From Liolophura sinensis (Eukaryota; Mollusca; Polyplacophora; Chitonida; Chitonidae), in contig NC_088300.1 of NCBI RefSeq assembly GCF_032854445.1, positions 76,127,966 to 76,191,965 of the forward strand: a stretch of 64,000 nucleotides of DNA, written 5' to 3'. Below, one piece after another: positions 11,569-24,300 of the stretch. Made by a program: the position numbers and the translations under genes. The first letter of the stretch is position 1, and every line of letters starts with the position of its first letter. The notes under the pieces are model-generated. The model was not told where the DNA came from, made no database searches, and was given only the letters and a program-made list of their open reading frames with translations.

Positions 11569-13049
11569 CAGAATCTAAACTAACAAATATCAGTGCTCAC
11601 ACGACTATTAAGACGGTTGCTAAGGAAAACTGCAGTCATAAACAACACCTTCCAGCCATCCAAAGAATCGATAACGTTACGATTAAATCGGACAAAAATT
11701 GACAAACCTGGTAGCGTTGCAAACAAAGGCGGTAATGATTATTGCATATCGGAAGAAGCATGAACAAAATCATGCTTCATTATTAAACTATTATTAGTCA
11801 TGTTATTAATAATTCCGAAAGCGTACAGGACACCTGCTTTCGCAAACGGCCGTAGGTGATGGCAACGCAGTGACAATTAGATAACAGTACGTCAAATAAA
11901 TAGCAGTGAATATCCTTACCTAATTTTGTTTAAGCCATTGTCTTAGAGAATGTAATTTACTACTTTCCAAAAATTAACATGAAAAGTTAAAATAAAACCC
12001 TACCTGAGGTTGAATTTCACCGGTTAAGTGTGACCATTTGTCAGCTATCAGAATGTCGTCGCTGCAACAGTTTTACTCTCAGTGTAGTCTTTTGCACTTC
12101 GACAGTGTATCCCGCAAACCGGTAAGGTTAAGAACAAAACAAGAAATGTCCATGATTCAAAATAACCAAATTTCTGTCTGGAAAGGTGAATCCGATAAGC
12201 GGAGAATTTGACCAACTGCAGTGGGAGCATAAAATAGCATGAACTTCTCCTTGAAGGACTAGTTATTCTAAAATACACATTTCTCTGGCCATGCCAATGT
12301 TTACACTTCTTGAAAATTGCTTCCCTGTTGAAAATTATCCCAGCAATAGCTAGACTTCCAGTAATAATTCCTGTTCCATAAACTGAACGCTCATAAAATC
12401 TGGGACGACTAGTATAACATCAGTCCCAGATAAATTTAACGTTTGCGGTTTTGCCAATGTTTCGTACCATTTATTCGTAACATTACCTATTCTTTGGAGA
12501 GCTTTTCCTGGGGAAAACCTGTAAGCAGGCAATGCGTACTTTCAATGCCTACCACTGTGGTTACGCTGCAGTGATTTACAGGATGAGGTGAGTGTGGCGT
12601 AGGTTTGGTTTGAGCTGCACCAATCATACCATGGCTGCAGATCGGGAAAACATACCGACGACAGATATCCATACCGTGTTCAAAAACCCAGTAGTTCAAC
12701 ACACATTAGTTATTTATAAAGCAAAAGAAGCCACATGCCTTATCTACGAGCAGATCAAACTACTGGCCTGAGGTATGGCCAGCCAACCTTTGCATTTAAA
12801 ATAACAACTCCGAGTGTTAAAGTCATAGTCAATCCGTATTTCAAATGTTTGTTCCATCATCAGGAAAGACACAAAAGATGCAATGATAGCTTCGATGCTC
12901 AGGATCTTAAATACAAAGGATGGGTGGACATATCTCAGGCCATCAGTTAGGTCTGCTAGTGAAGGGAGCTTCTTGCCACACCAGAAGATCAATCTGTAAT
13001 GCAGCTAGTAGATAGAGCATTTTACTAGTGAACGGAGCTTTTTTCTATA

Positions 13050-14735
13050 TGTCAGGTTGATCTGTCGCAGCCAGTGGATGGAACGTCTTGTCACACCCCA
13101 CACCAGAAGGTTTGTCTGTCACAACTAGTGGATGGAGTGTCTTGTCACACGTCAGACCACAAGGTTGGTCTGTCACAGCTAGTGGATGGAGTGTCTTGTC
13201 ACACCTCAGACCACAAGGTTGGTCTGTCACACCTAGTGGATAGAGCATCTTGTCATACCTCAGACCACAGGGTTGGTCTGTCACGGCTAGTGGACAGAGC
13301 ATCTTGCCATACCTCAGACCACAGGGTTGGTCTGTCACAGCTAGTGGATGGAGTGTCTTTCCATACCTCAGACCACAGGGTTGGTCTGTCACAGCTAGTG
13401 GACAGAGCATCTTGCCATACCTCAGACCACAGGGTTGGTCTGTCACACCTAGTGGATGGAGGGTCTTGTCACACGTCAGACCACAAGGTTGGTCTGTCAC
13501 AGCTAGTGGATGGAGTGTCTTGTCACACCTCAGACCACAAGGTTGGTCTGTCACAGCTAGTGGACAGAGCATCTTGTCACACCTCAGACCAGAAGGTTGG
13601 TCTGTCACACCTAGTGGATGGAGTGTCTTGTCACACCTCAGACCACAAAGTTGGTCTGTCATACCTAGTGGACGGAGGATCTTGTCATACCTCAAGATGG
13701 TGGATGGAGTGTCTTGCCATACCTCTGACCACAGGGTTGGTCTGTTACAGCTAGTGGATGAAATGTCTTGTCACACCTCAGACCACAAGGTTGACCTGTC
13801 ATAGCTATTGGATGGAGTTTTTGTCATACCTCATGCCAGAAAATCGGTCTGCCACAGCTAGTTAATGGTGCATCTTGTCACACCTCAGACCAGAAGGTTG
13901 GTCTGTCACAGCTAGTTAATGGAGTGTCTTGTCACACCTCAGACCACAAGGTTGAACTGTCACAGCTAGTGGATGGAGGGTCTTGTCATACCTCAGACAG
14001 CATGGCTTATCTGTCACAGCTTGTGGATGGAAAGTCTTGTCATACCTCAGACAGCATGGCTGATCTGTCACAGTTTGTGGATGGAATGTCTTGTCACACC
14101 TCAGACAGCATGGCTGATCTGTCACAGCTAGTGGATGGAACGTCTTGTCATACCACAGACAGCACGGCTGATCTGTCACAGCTAGTGGATGGAATGTCTT
14201 GTCAAACCTCAAAGGCAGACAGCATGGCTGATCTGTCATAACTAGCGGATGGAATGTCTCGGCATACCTCAGGCAGCATGGCTGATCTGTCACAGCAAGT
14301 GGCTGGAATGTCTTGTCATACCTCAGACGACATGGCTATTCCATTCACAGCTAGTGGATGGAATGTCTTGTCATACCTCAGACGACATGGCTGATCTGTC
14401 ACAGCTAGTGGATAGAACGTCTTGTCATACCTCAGACGACATGGCTGATCTGTCACAGCTTGTAATGGCGTGTCTTGTCACACCTCAGGCAGCATGGCTG
14501 ATCTGTCACAGAGGTGGATGGAATGTCTTGTCATACCTCAGACGATATGGCTGATCTGTCATAGCTAGTGGATGGAATGTCTTGTCACACCTCAGGCTGG
14601 ATGGATAATCTGTCACAACAAGTGGATGGATTGTCTTGTCATACCTCAGATGGCATGGCTGATCTGTCACAGCTTGTGGATGGAATGTCTTGTCACACCT
14701 CAGACTGCATGGATGGAATGTTTTCTGACATATAC
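13050..14735. repeat. 54-bp minisatellite, two subfamilies
   Basis: About 30 units of 54 bp around 'agctagtggatggagtgtcttgtcacacctcagac'. Units up to about 13900 continue with 'cacaaggttggtctg' and later ones with 'agcatggctgatctg'. Because 54 is a multiple of three and the unit lacks stops, long artificial reading frames appear on both strands. The array lies between the convergent ZIP and SEPSECS genes. Confidence 0.92.
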
Positions 14736-14762
14736 ACAAGTAGAGCCATTTTGATATTTCTC

Positions 14763-14768
14763 TTTATT
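14763..14768 (-). terminator. Possible poly(A) signal of SEPSECS
   Basis: AATAAA on the minus strand (TTTATT on +), about 600 bases past the SEPSECS stop codon and between that gene and the 54-bp array. The SINE at 15058-15330 would then lie in the 3'UTR. Tentative. Confidence 0.3.
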
Positions 14769-15057
14769 ACAAACTGACAAGCATAATATAAATTTAATAA
14801 TTACACATGAACATACATGTACATATATTCCTACATAACATGTTCCTTCTTTTATTTCAATATGTATGTCTAATTTACATAAAAATCTGTTATGATATGA
14901 TTATATCAACACTGATACAACAGCCAAGATCATTATTCAATTTTATATTTTATGTAAAACTGGCATACAAGTATAGCACTGAGTCATACATTCAGTAATC
15001 ACTGAGATGAAGAGTGGAGTGAATGAACTGATTTCAATGTCACCTTGATGGCAGTTT

Positions 15058-15330
15058 TTTTTTTTTTTTTTTTTTTTTGATTGGTGTTTTACGCCGTACT
15101 CAAGAATATTTCACTTATACGACGGCGGCCAGCATTATGGTGGGTGGAAACCGGGCAGAGCCCGGCGGAAACCCACGACCATCCGCAGGTTGCAGACAGA
15201 CCTTCTCACGTACGGCCGGACAGGAAGCCAGCATGAGCTGGACTCGAACTCACAGCGACCGCATTGGTGAGAGACTCCTGGGTCATTACGCTGCGCTAGC
15301 GCTTTAACCGTCTGAGCCACGGAGGCCCCC
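15058..15330 (-). mobile_element. SINE family A, full length, with 14-bp target duplication
   Basis: Near-complete reverse copy with a T-run (A-tail), the conserved body and a tRNA-like head ending 'gagccacggaggcc'. The flanks match exactly: 'cttgatggcagttt' at 15044-15057 and again at 15331-15344. The poly-T tract is long and the duplication intact, so insertion looks recent. It lies just 3' of the SEPSECS stop codon. Confidence 0.9.
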
Positions 15331-15368
15331 CTTGATGGCAGTTTGAGGTGAAGTCTCAATCCTTCTCT

Positions 15369-18300
15369 TCAGACTATGTCAGCTTCACCTTTGTTAGTTG
15401 GTATATCTTTCACATCACAACTGGGTCTTTCAATGGGTGCTGACCTGTAGTACTTGCTCAGAGTTTTATCCAGTCTACTGATAAAATTGTCCACATCCTC
15501 TGTTGTCATGCCAACAGCTGCCGCAGCTGTTAAATATGGACATGGGTAATTGTCGTAATGAGCTCCAAAATTACGAAATGTGCGGCCACCAATCACTGAT
15601 TCTGTTCCTCCAGAGGCAATAACTCTGCAAATGAAGACAAAGCATTCTGTGTGAAACTGTGGCATACCACTGAATCCTGCTGAATCAGCTTACAGAGTGT
15701 ATCAATTTGACCTAACTGTAATTCTTCAACCTTTTCACATGTTTACAAGGTGTTTATTCAAGCATATTCTGAGGGCATTATTCTGTGTAGACTGATATTA
15801 TTATGCTTTTTGTGAACACCTAAAATTGGCTAATCCAACCAATGTAGTTTCGTCTCCAAAATCAAATTAAAAATGTACATAAATTGCATTGAAAGCTGCT
15901 TTTTCATATGTGCAAAGGTTGAGGAATTCAGGTACATGTACATATTTGTCTTGTCAAATGTCACTTCATAAAACATCTAAGCTTCATAGAATATTATCAA
16001 GACCAGGCGAGTTATTCCTCAGAAATATGACTTACTGATTTATTGATTTAATGGATTGGTGATCATTTTCATGGGTAGAGGAAATTGAGTGCCTGCTATA
16101 GTGCCCTTGCTGAGTCAGAGATAGACTTTCCAACATGACCCATATAATTTCTCCTGCATGTGCTGGAACATACAATCCACTTGGAAGACAAGTGCTGCAT
16201 AGCTGGAAGACACAAGCCATGTTGCTGGAAGGCACAAGCCATATTGCTGGAAGACACAAGCCATATTGCTGGAAGACAAGTGCTATATTGCTGGAAGACA
16301 CAAGCCATAATGCTAGAAGACACAAGCCATACTGCTGGAAGACACACGCCATATTGCTGGAAGACAAGTGCTGCATTGCTGGAAGACACAAGCCATGTTG
16401 CTGGAAGGCACCTGACATATTGCTGGAAGACACAAGCCATATTGCTGGAAGACAAGTGCTATATTGCTGGAAGACACAAGCCATAATGCTAGAAGACACA
16501 AGCCATACTGCTGGAAGACACACGCCATATTGCTGGAAGACAAGTGCTGCATTGCTGGAAGACACAAGCCATGTTGCTGGAAGGCACCTGACATATTGCT
16601 GGAAGACACAAGCCATATTGCTGGAAGACAAGTGCTATATTGCTGGAAGACACAAGCCATATTGCTGGAAGATAAGTGTTATATTGCTGGAAGACACAAG
16701 CCATATTGCCTGAAGACACAAGCCATACTGCTCGAAGACACAAGCCATATTTCTGGATGACAAGTGCTATATTGCTGGAAGACACAAGCCATATTGCTGG
16801 AAGACACAAGTCATATCACTGGAAGACAAGTGCTATACTGCTGGAAGACACGTGCTATACTGCTGGAAGACACAAACCATATTGCTGGAAGACAAGTGCA
16901 ATATTGTTGGAAGACACAAGCCATACTGCTGGAAGGCACAAACCATATTGCTGGAAGACACAGGCCATACTGCTGGAAGACATAAGCCATATTTCTGGAT
17001 GACAAGTGCTATATTGCTGGAAGACACAAGCCATACTGCTGGAAGACACAAGTCATATTGCTGGAAGACAAGTGCTGCATTGCTGGAAGACACAAGCCAT
17101 ATTGCTGGAAGACAGGTGCTATATTGCTGGAAGAAAAGTGCCATATTGTTGGAAGACAATACTCCCTTGACAAACTGTAAGTAAAACCATCTAAACATGT
17201 CAATGAGCCATGTGGATGGATAAATGCCCTGAAGTCAATGAGAACACCAAAAGGAGAGGAATCAACAAAATTCCCTGTCAAAGGCTGGCATTGAACCAAT
17301 AAAGACAAGCATCTTATGCCACGATCATGCCCCACCTTCCTACAGTATATATAATCTCCACATACGTGTAGTACCTTGCCTCTGTAATGACTACAGGGTT
17401 TGAAATGGTTATCTCTGTTGTTGCACTCTTATTGTTCTCACACCAAATTGTCACAGATCATTAAACAACTGCTGTTAAATATCAAATTTTTCCCTGTCTA
17501 ATGAGAATAGGGTTAGGCACAGTAAAGTGCTTGGTGTCTAATAAGAATAGGGTTATGCACAGTAAAGTGCCTGATGTCTAATGAGAATGGGGTTAGGCAC
17601 AGTAAAGTGCTGGATTTCTAATGAGAATAGGGTTAGGCACAGTAAAGTGCTTGGCGTCTAATAAGAATAGGGTTAGGCACAATAAAGTGCATGATGTCTA
17701 ATGAGAATAGAGTTAGGCACAGTAAAGTGCCTGATGTCTAATGAGAATAGGGTTAGGCACAGTGAAGTGCCTGATGTCTAATGAAAATAGGGTTAAGCAC
17801 AGTAAAGTGCCTGATGTCTAATGAAAATAGGGTTAGGCACAGTAAAGTGCCTGATGTCTAATGAAAATATGGTTAGGCATTCAATCAGAACTGGTTACTC
17901 GTAATGCTAAGCTCACCTTGTGCCTGAAACAAAACGAGTGAATAGCATGGAGCCCACTTCTGTGATCAGTCTGGCATCTTGTGAAGACAGTTTACTTAGA
18001 GACATTGCTGAAATGTAAATGTTAAACATGCAACATTTGGGATACAAATCCAAAGTCGGTCAATAGAAATGCATACTCTTATTATCACACGTCAAAAACC
18101 ATCCCTAACAGGCTTAATTTGTATCAAAACCACAGGAGACAAAGGAAAGATACACATTCTCAGAGGACTATAATTTTATAGGAACATAAACAAAACTGAT
18201 CCTGAGTTGTTTCATAAAACAGCAGATCTTTTCTCAGATCATTTCTTAAAGATAACAGATACTGTATGCCATTTCTGAAAAGGTTATTAGAAATCGTGTC

Positions 18301-21300
18301 ATGAAGGAATGAATGGTAAAAAAAACTTTTGCTCTTTGTTCTCTTTGAAGCAAAATGTGTCACGATATATTGTCAATGTAGCAGGTGTCTTAGATGTATA
18401 ATGCATGCAAAAACATGACTATGATATTTTCTGTAGTTTACCTATAGAGATAGGGTTGTGTTTTGTCTGGAGGATTCGTTCCCCATATCTCTCTGCACAC
18501 ACTGTCATTTTCTGATGAAGGTAGATATACATATCCTTTCTCTTATGTAACAACTTCCTGTAGCCCTGAGCCCCAAGGGAAAGGAGAGTGATAAACAGGT
18601 CAATGGACGGGGAAGCCGACGCTCTACCTGAGGAGGCCATGCAGAAAGCAGATCAAAAGTCAGTAAATGAATCATAATTTTACTACACTAATCAAAAGCG
18701 AGTCATTAAACTTTGCACAGGATGGTATCAAAATGAGTCTTTCATGGTTCTTTAAAAGATTAACTGTGTTGACATTATCTCATTTACATGTGAAAAAAAT
18801 TAAACTATTTAGTTAAATAAGGACAAAATAGTAATGTAGAAAGAAGAAATAATTAATCTGAGACTTAGTTGATCAAAGCAAACTCAGGGGGAATAACTGC
18901 CACAATGCAGATCAAGCAAGATGACTCCTCAAGATTAAGTACAAATATTTACTGCATTTTTTGAGAGACAGCCTTATTTAGTTAAATAAGGACAAAATAG
19001 TAATGTAGAAAGAAGAAATAATTAATCTGAGACTTAGTTGATCAAAGCAAACTCAGGGGGAATAACTGCCACAATGCAGATCAAGCAAGATGACTCCTCA
19101 AGATTAAGTACAAATATTTACTGCATTTTTTGAGAGACAGCTTTGGTGGCCTAATGGTTACAGTGTCCGCCCCGAAGTCGAGAGACCTCGAGATCAAACC
19201 TGGGTCGGGTCATAACAAAGACTTTAAAAATGGTACCTGCTGCAGCACTGAGAGGTAGAGCAAGGAAACATGACTGGTTGTCCCAGTGTCAGTATAATGT
19301 GACTGGGTGGAGTGTCATGTCTGGTGTCTTTGGCATGATACTTCAGTGGCAGCAACACTAGGATGGCATAGACACAAGAAGACACAATACATGTACACAT
19401 ACCTACGGACTCTTCGTCATCATATGACTGAAAAGTTGTTCATTATGACGCTAAAGCCCAAGTACACATACAAGCATTATTTGAGAGGCAAAAAGGTTGA
19501 TAACCATTTTGCTAACCTGGGTACATTTTCCCGATTTCTTCAACAAAAGTCTTGTCAAAGCCTGCTATAACTGAGCCTCCTACAGGAACCATAAAGTTTT
19601 TGTCTGTGCTCTGAACAAATGCATCAACTCTGCCCACACGTGCTGCCTGAAAGCAGTTTTTGTCATTGCATGTATTTCAAACTGAATGAATCAATTGTAT
19701 GAGTTCACTTCAGTATAATTGGTCTACATCATCTGTTTTACAAAGGTGATTCTGTTTATTTCTGTACTTTGTCCAACTCAGAAAATTAATTATTATGTTT
19801 ACAGTCATTAATAAAATGTATAAACGTAACAGCAGCAAACTGAATTGTACATGATCTTGTTTAGATTTACACCCACACTTGGACCTTAAGAGACAAAACT
19901 ACTCACTCTACTATCAGCAACTGTCACTCAACTATTCAAACAACATCAAGTTACCATTGCACAAATCTGGAATGCCATTTATTCTTCTGGTCAATGTCTA
20001 TCCACTGAGGATCAATAACTCACCTGTTGTAGAAGATGTGTACACTTTGATCAATAGCTCACCTGTTGTAGAAGATGTGTACACTTTGATCAATAGCTCA
20101 CCTGTTGCAGCAGATGTGTACACTTTGAGGCCTGAACTCCCGTATGCATTATTGACGAGATGAGGAATGCTGTACTTCTGGCATAGACTGCCAATCTCCT
20201 CTAGGCTTGAAAAAAAAATGAAAAAATTAATTACTGGAAATAAACCATGTTTGACCCAAGATTAGCATTGTGTTGAGGTCAAGTTTTGCAATTATTTGTA
20301 ATAGCTGTTTCCAAAAAAGACAGCACAACCTGCATTAACCAGTTTGATGCTGATCACTTGGTCTTTTGTCAACTGTTTAAATTTTACACTCTGCCACTGG
20401 AACCATCACATAATTGTTAGGAGAACATGGAGACTACCTGTCCGGGACACGAGGAGAAAAGCAGCTTGTGGTGGACAAGACACATAGAATGTTCTCAACT
20501 CCTAACTCCTTCATCTTCTCTTCTAGTCTGACCAAATCAGTTCTCAGTTCATCTCCTTCAAGTCTGTTCTCCACAACAACCAGCTCAAACCCTGAATGAA
20601 CACACCAGTCAGAGAAGTATTACTTCTGCATTCATCTAGGAACATCAACAATTAAGTCACAAAAATTATACACAATTCCAGGGCTTAGTTTATTTATTTA
20701 TCTATTTGATTCGTCTTTTACGCCGTACTCAAGAATATTTAACTAATACAACAGCGGCCAGCATTGTGGCAGGAGGAAACCGGGCAGAACTAGCCTGAAG
20801 AAAATCCACGACCACCTGCAGGTGGCTGACAGACCTTCCCTAATGCAGGAGAGTAAGCCACTTGAACTCAACGTGACTGCATGGGTGAGAGGCTCCTTGG
20901 GTCATTGCGCCACGCTGGCGTACTAACTAGTTAGTTAGTTAGTAGTTAGTAGTTTATCTACTGTTCCAGAATCATGTCTACTGACCTGCGGCTAGGACAG
21001 ACTTTAGGCAGGACTTTTGGTCAATCCTCGGCCAAAGAACATAACGTGCCTTTCTTCTCTTCTGACGGAAAGTGGACATACACAGTGCCAGACTCATTCC
21101 GGTTGCCATGGGAACAACAAAGCAGCCTGCTACTAACTGCACACCTGAAATATAAAGAATACAGGACAACTTGATTAACACATTTTTTCAGACGACAGTT
21201 ACCATTAAAATCAGCTGCATTATTCTAACCTGAACCAGAATACACAGTGCACTAGTTATATACATGTATAGCCATATGATTGTTACATCCTTGTTTACAA

Positions 21301-24300
21301 AACAAAAAACACTCTTTGACATTTTGACATATTTGACATTTAAATGAATTGTAAAACCATTTGTTTTTTTCACCCACAGCATTCTTCATGAACCAGAAAA
21401 AACCTTTGGAGAGACATACCACCCTATACAGACAGCACAGGCAGAAGTCAAGCAGGGCAGACAAAATTTACTCTGCAGAATGCAGAGTCACAAGGCACAA
21501 GTCAAGCAGGGCAGACAAAATTTACTCTGCAGAATGCAGAGTCACAAGGCACAAGTCAAGCAGGGCAGACAAAATTTACTCTGCAGAATGCAGAGTCACA
21601 AGGCACAATCATACAGGATTCATGTACTTTTATTACCTGACAGCTTAAGCACATCCAAGGCCATGCTATTGGTCAATTTCATCAGGAGACTTGATCCCGC
21701 AGCTTTTGGTTGGATGGCAGCAATGTCACCCGACCGTCCAATACCATGACCTAACCTTTTAAATATACATTTCCAAAAACACTGACCATAGTTAATACCA
21801 TGATGCTAGCCAGACACCCGTCCACCCGTCCAACTGGACGGGCAATCCAGCCAAAAGGGGTATTTTGGACGGGCAAAATTTTGAATCAAAATTTTATTTG
21901 GGGGGGGTTAAAAACAAAGTAAATATATTTAAGATCGTTCCATCGAAACATACGTGAGGTTGTGTTGTTGTTGTTGTCTGCATTGGCGCTCGTAATCAGT
22001 GACAAAATCATCTGCAAATGACCAAGTAAGGATATGGATCCGAACTACTTTCGTCAAAATACGATATTTTAAGGTACAATAATAGTAAAGTTCGCGGGTT
22101 AATTTTGAGAAGGGCTTCAGACTCGCGCTCTGTACACAGTGCCGGCCGGAAAGGATCAGGAAAACCCGAAGATTGACGATTGGGATTGCAACTGCGTCGT
22201 CGAGAACTTTTTCTTTCACACGTGCTCATTAAATTGTCAGTTTGTGCGATCGGGTTTTACTAGTTGTAGGCATGTCGGAGGGGAAAATTACGGACTTTTT
22301 TCGGTCAAAAGAAATAGCAAATCCCAGTAGCAGCAGTAGCCATGTCGATGTCAGCAGCGAGAGTGACGGCGATGAAGAAATTGTAGACGACCCACGAGAC
22401 AGGAGTCCCATTAAGCGCGCGACAGGCACGGCGAGTCCCAGCCCACAGCCCAGTACACTGTTTCAAAGTGTATTAACATTATATGTATGTATAATAGATT
22501 GTGAATATTTTTCTAACATGTAAGTTTTCAAAGTGTATTCATATATGTATTCAGATGACAGAAATGATGTTTGACATGCACTACTTTGTCACTGTGCCAA
22601 AAGTTAATTTCTCGACATAGATATGTGACTGATAGTACATGTATTTGAATTGTTTTTTGTTTTGTTTTGTTTTGTTTTGTTTTGTATTTTGTATTTTACA
22701 AAGTTTATTTCTACCTACTGTGACTTAGCTGCTCAAATCGTATGGTGATTGGTGACACTACTCTTTTTAGTGAGTGACAGTCACAGATTCAGTGGTGATA
22801 ATTTTGCCTGTTCTCAGTCTCAGTTGTAAGAGCTATGTATACTGTATTCTGATTTGGTTCCGTTGCATTTTAATGTGAAGTAGTGTAACTGTGAGTGACA
22901 TGCACCTGCTGTGCCAAATTACCATGCATTTATATGTATTTTTGTGTATTTTATTGTTCACAGTATATTTATTTCTACCTCCTGATTCACAGCATTCACA
23001 CTTGAACTGTCAGAACTGCTGTGCCAAATTGCCATTGTTTTCCTTGCATCTGTATTGAATTGTGTATTTTACAGTTCAATTTGTTTTTCTACCTCCTGTT
23101 TCACACTTGGTTGTCCAAAGCATAACAGATTGTAACCTTACATAGTTTAATATAAAATTTATGTACTCTTTTTAGTGATTCGCACTCAGTGTCAGTCATT
23201 GGTGGGAAAAGTGTGATATATTGGGTGCCCCTAAAAACTGTCAATTTCTTGGGTCCAATAGTAATACATTATTTCCAGTGATATAATGGCAATTAAAGCT
23301 ATTAAAAGGTCTTGATTTTCAATGATACAGTGGCGATAAAATGTCTCCGGCGGCAGACCCCCTGCTTATTTACGGGGGCCTCAAGTGGCGGCCCCCAAAC
23401 CCCCTACCTTTTGGACGCCCTATTGTCAGATCCTGGCTAATGCCCTGGTTAATACAGTACATAAATGCAATAAACTAGCCAATTTGTGCAACTACAGTTA
23501 ACAATTCCAAGTCCTCATATCAGCTATTTAGACTTTTAATCTAGTAATAATCCCCAAAATTTTACGAAGGTGCCAAATATCACCTTGTCAGCAGGTGTAA
23601 CATTTAAAGAGCTGTTAAAAGGGAGACGTTAAAACAATCTGTAATCACATGAGATCAGTACCATTCACACCAGATCTTAGTTACCCTACTTGAACATGGT
23701 TATATTAACAGTTAATCATTTATATGACCAACACTGTTCATTACCTGAAGTGTCTCCTGGCCACCAGGCCTGATGCTATGCGAGCTTCTCTTTCCCCCAC
23801 GCCACAGTTTCCTGGGAAGTTGTTACTATCCATCAGTGAAAATTCTTGTAACAATAGCTCTATTGTAGCATCTTCCCAGCCTTCTTCTGGCAACTTTCTC
23901 TGCAGATATACAAGATGGTCATCTTTTGATTTAAATTACCATACACACAGATTCACAGTACTGTAACTTCCTTTTACATTTAAAACTAATGCATTTATTA
24001 ATAACAGGCAGGGGAACGTTATTTTGTATAGATTTGTAATATTTTGATTTTTGTAAAAGTTCAATCATTTATATGTTTCAATGACCAGCTCAGCTAAAAT
24101 TAGTCTCATAGACACTTTAACCGCAAACCATAACGAGGAAAATAAATAACTTGATATTACCAGTTAGTGTGAAGAGAACAGAAACAAAAAGATGAAAATT
24201 CTGTTTCTGCTGTCAGTACCCCCAATTTAAATTAATGCATTTATTTATTTACTTCATTGGTGTTTTACATTGTACTCAAGAATATTTCACTTATATAATG

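Larger units (their letters stand above)
10604..12960. other. 3' flank of the ZIP gene, no further gene seen
   Basis: Probable 3'UTR of the ZIP gene up to the poly(A) signal near 11326, then non-coding sequence. It contains a perfect hairpin at 11532-11568 and a fold-back pair (about 12765-12805 against 12905-12945), which makes similar short reading frames appear on both strands. Nothing else is recognised. Confidence 0.6.

Noticed and set aside
13045-13754. Open frames of 216 and 226 codons on opposite strands
   Set aside because: Both are translations of the 54-bp minisatellite; period divisible by three and a stop-free unit explain them. No start context, domain or splice structure.
16032-17335. 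Many frames over 100 codons on both strands in the 22-bp array
   Set aside because: The monomer has no stop in several frames; lies in SEPSECS intron 9.
22229-22429. Minus-strand frame with a hydrophobic Leu-rich stretch in the hAT-like element
   Set aside because: It is the complement of the Ser-rich and acidic transposase remnant on the plus strand.
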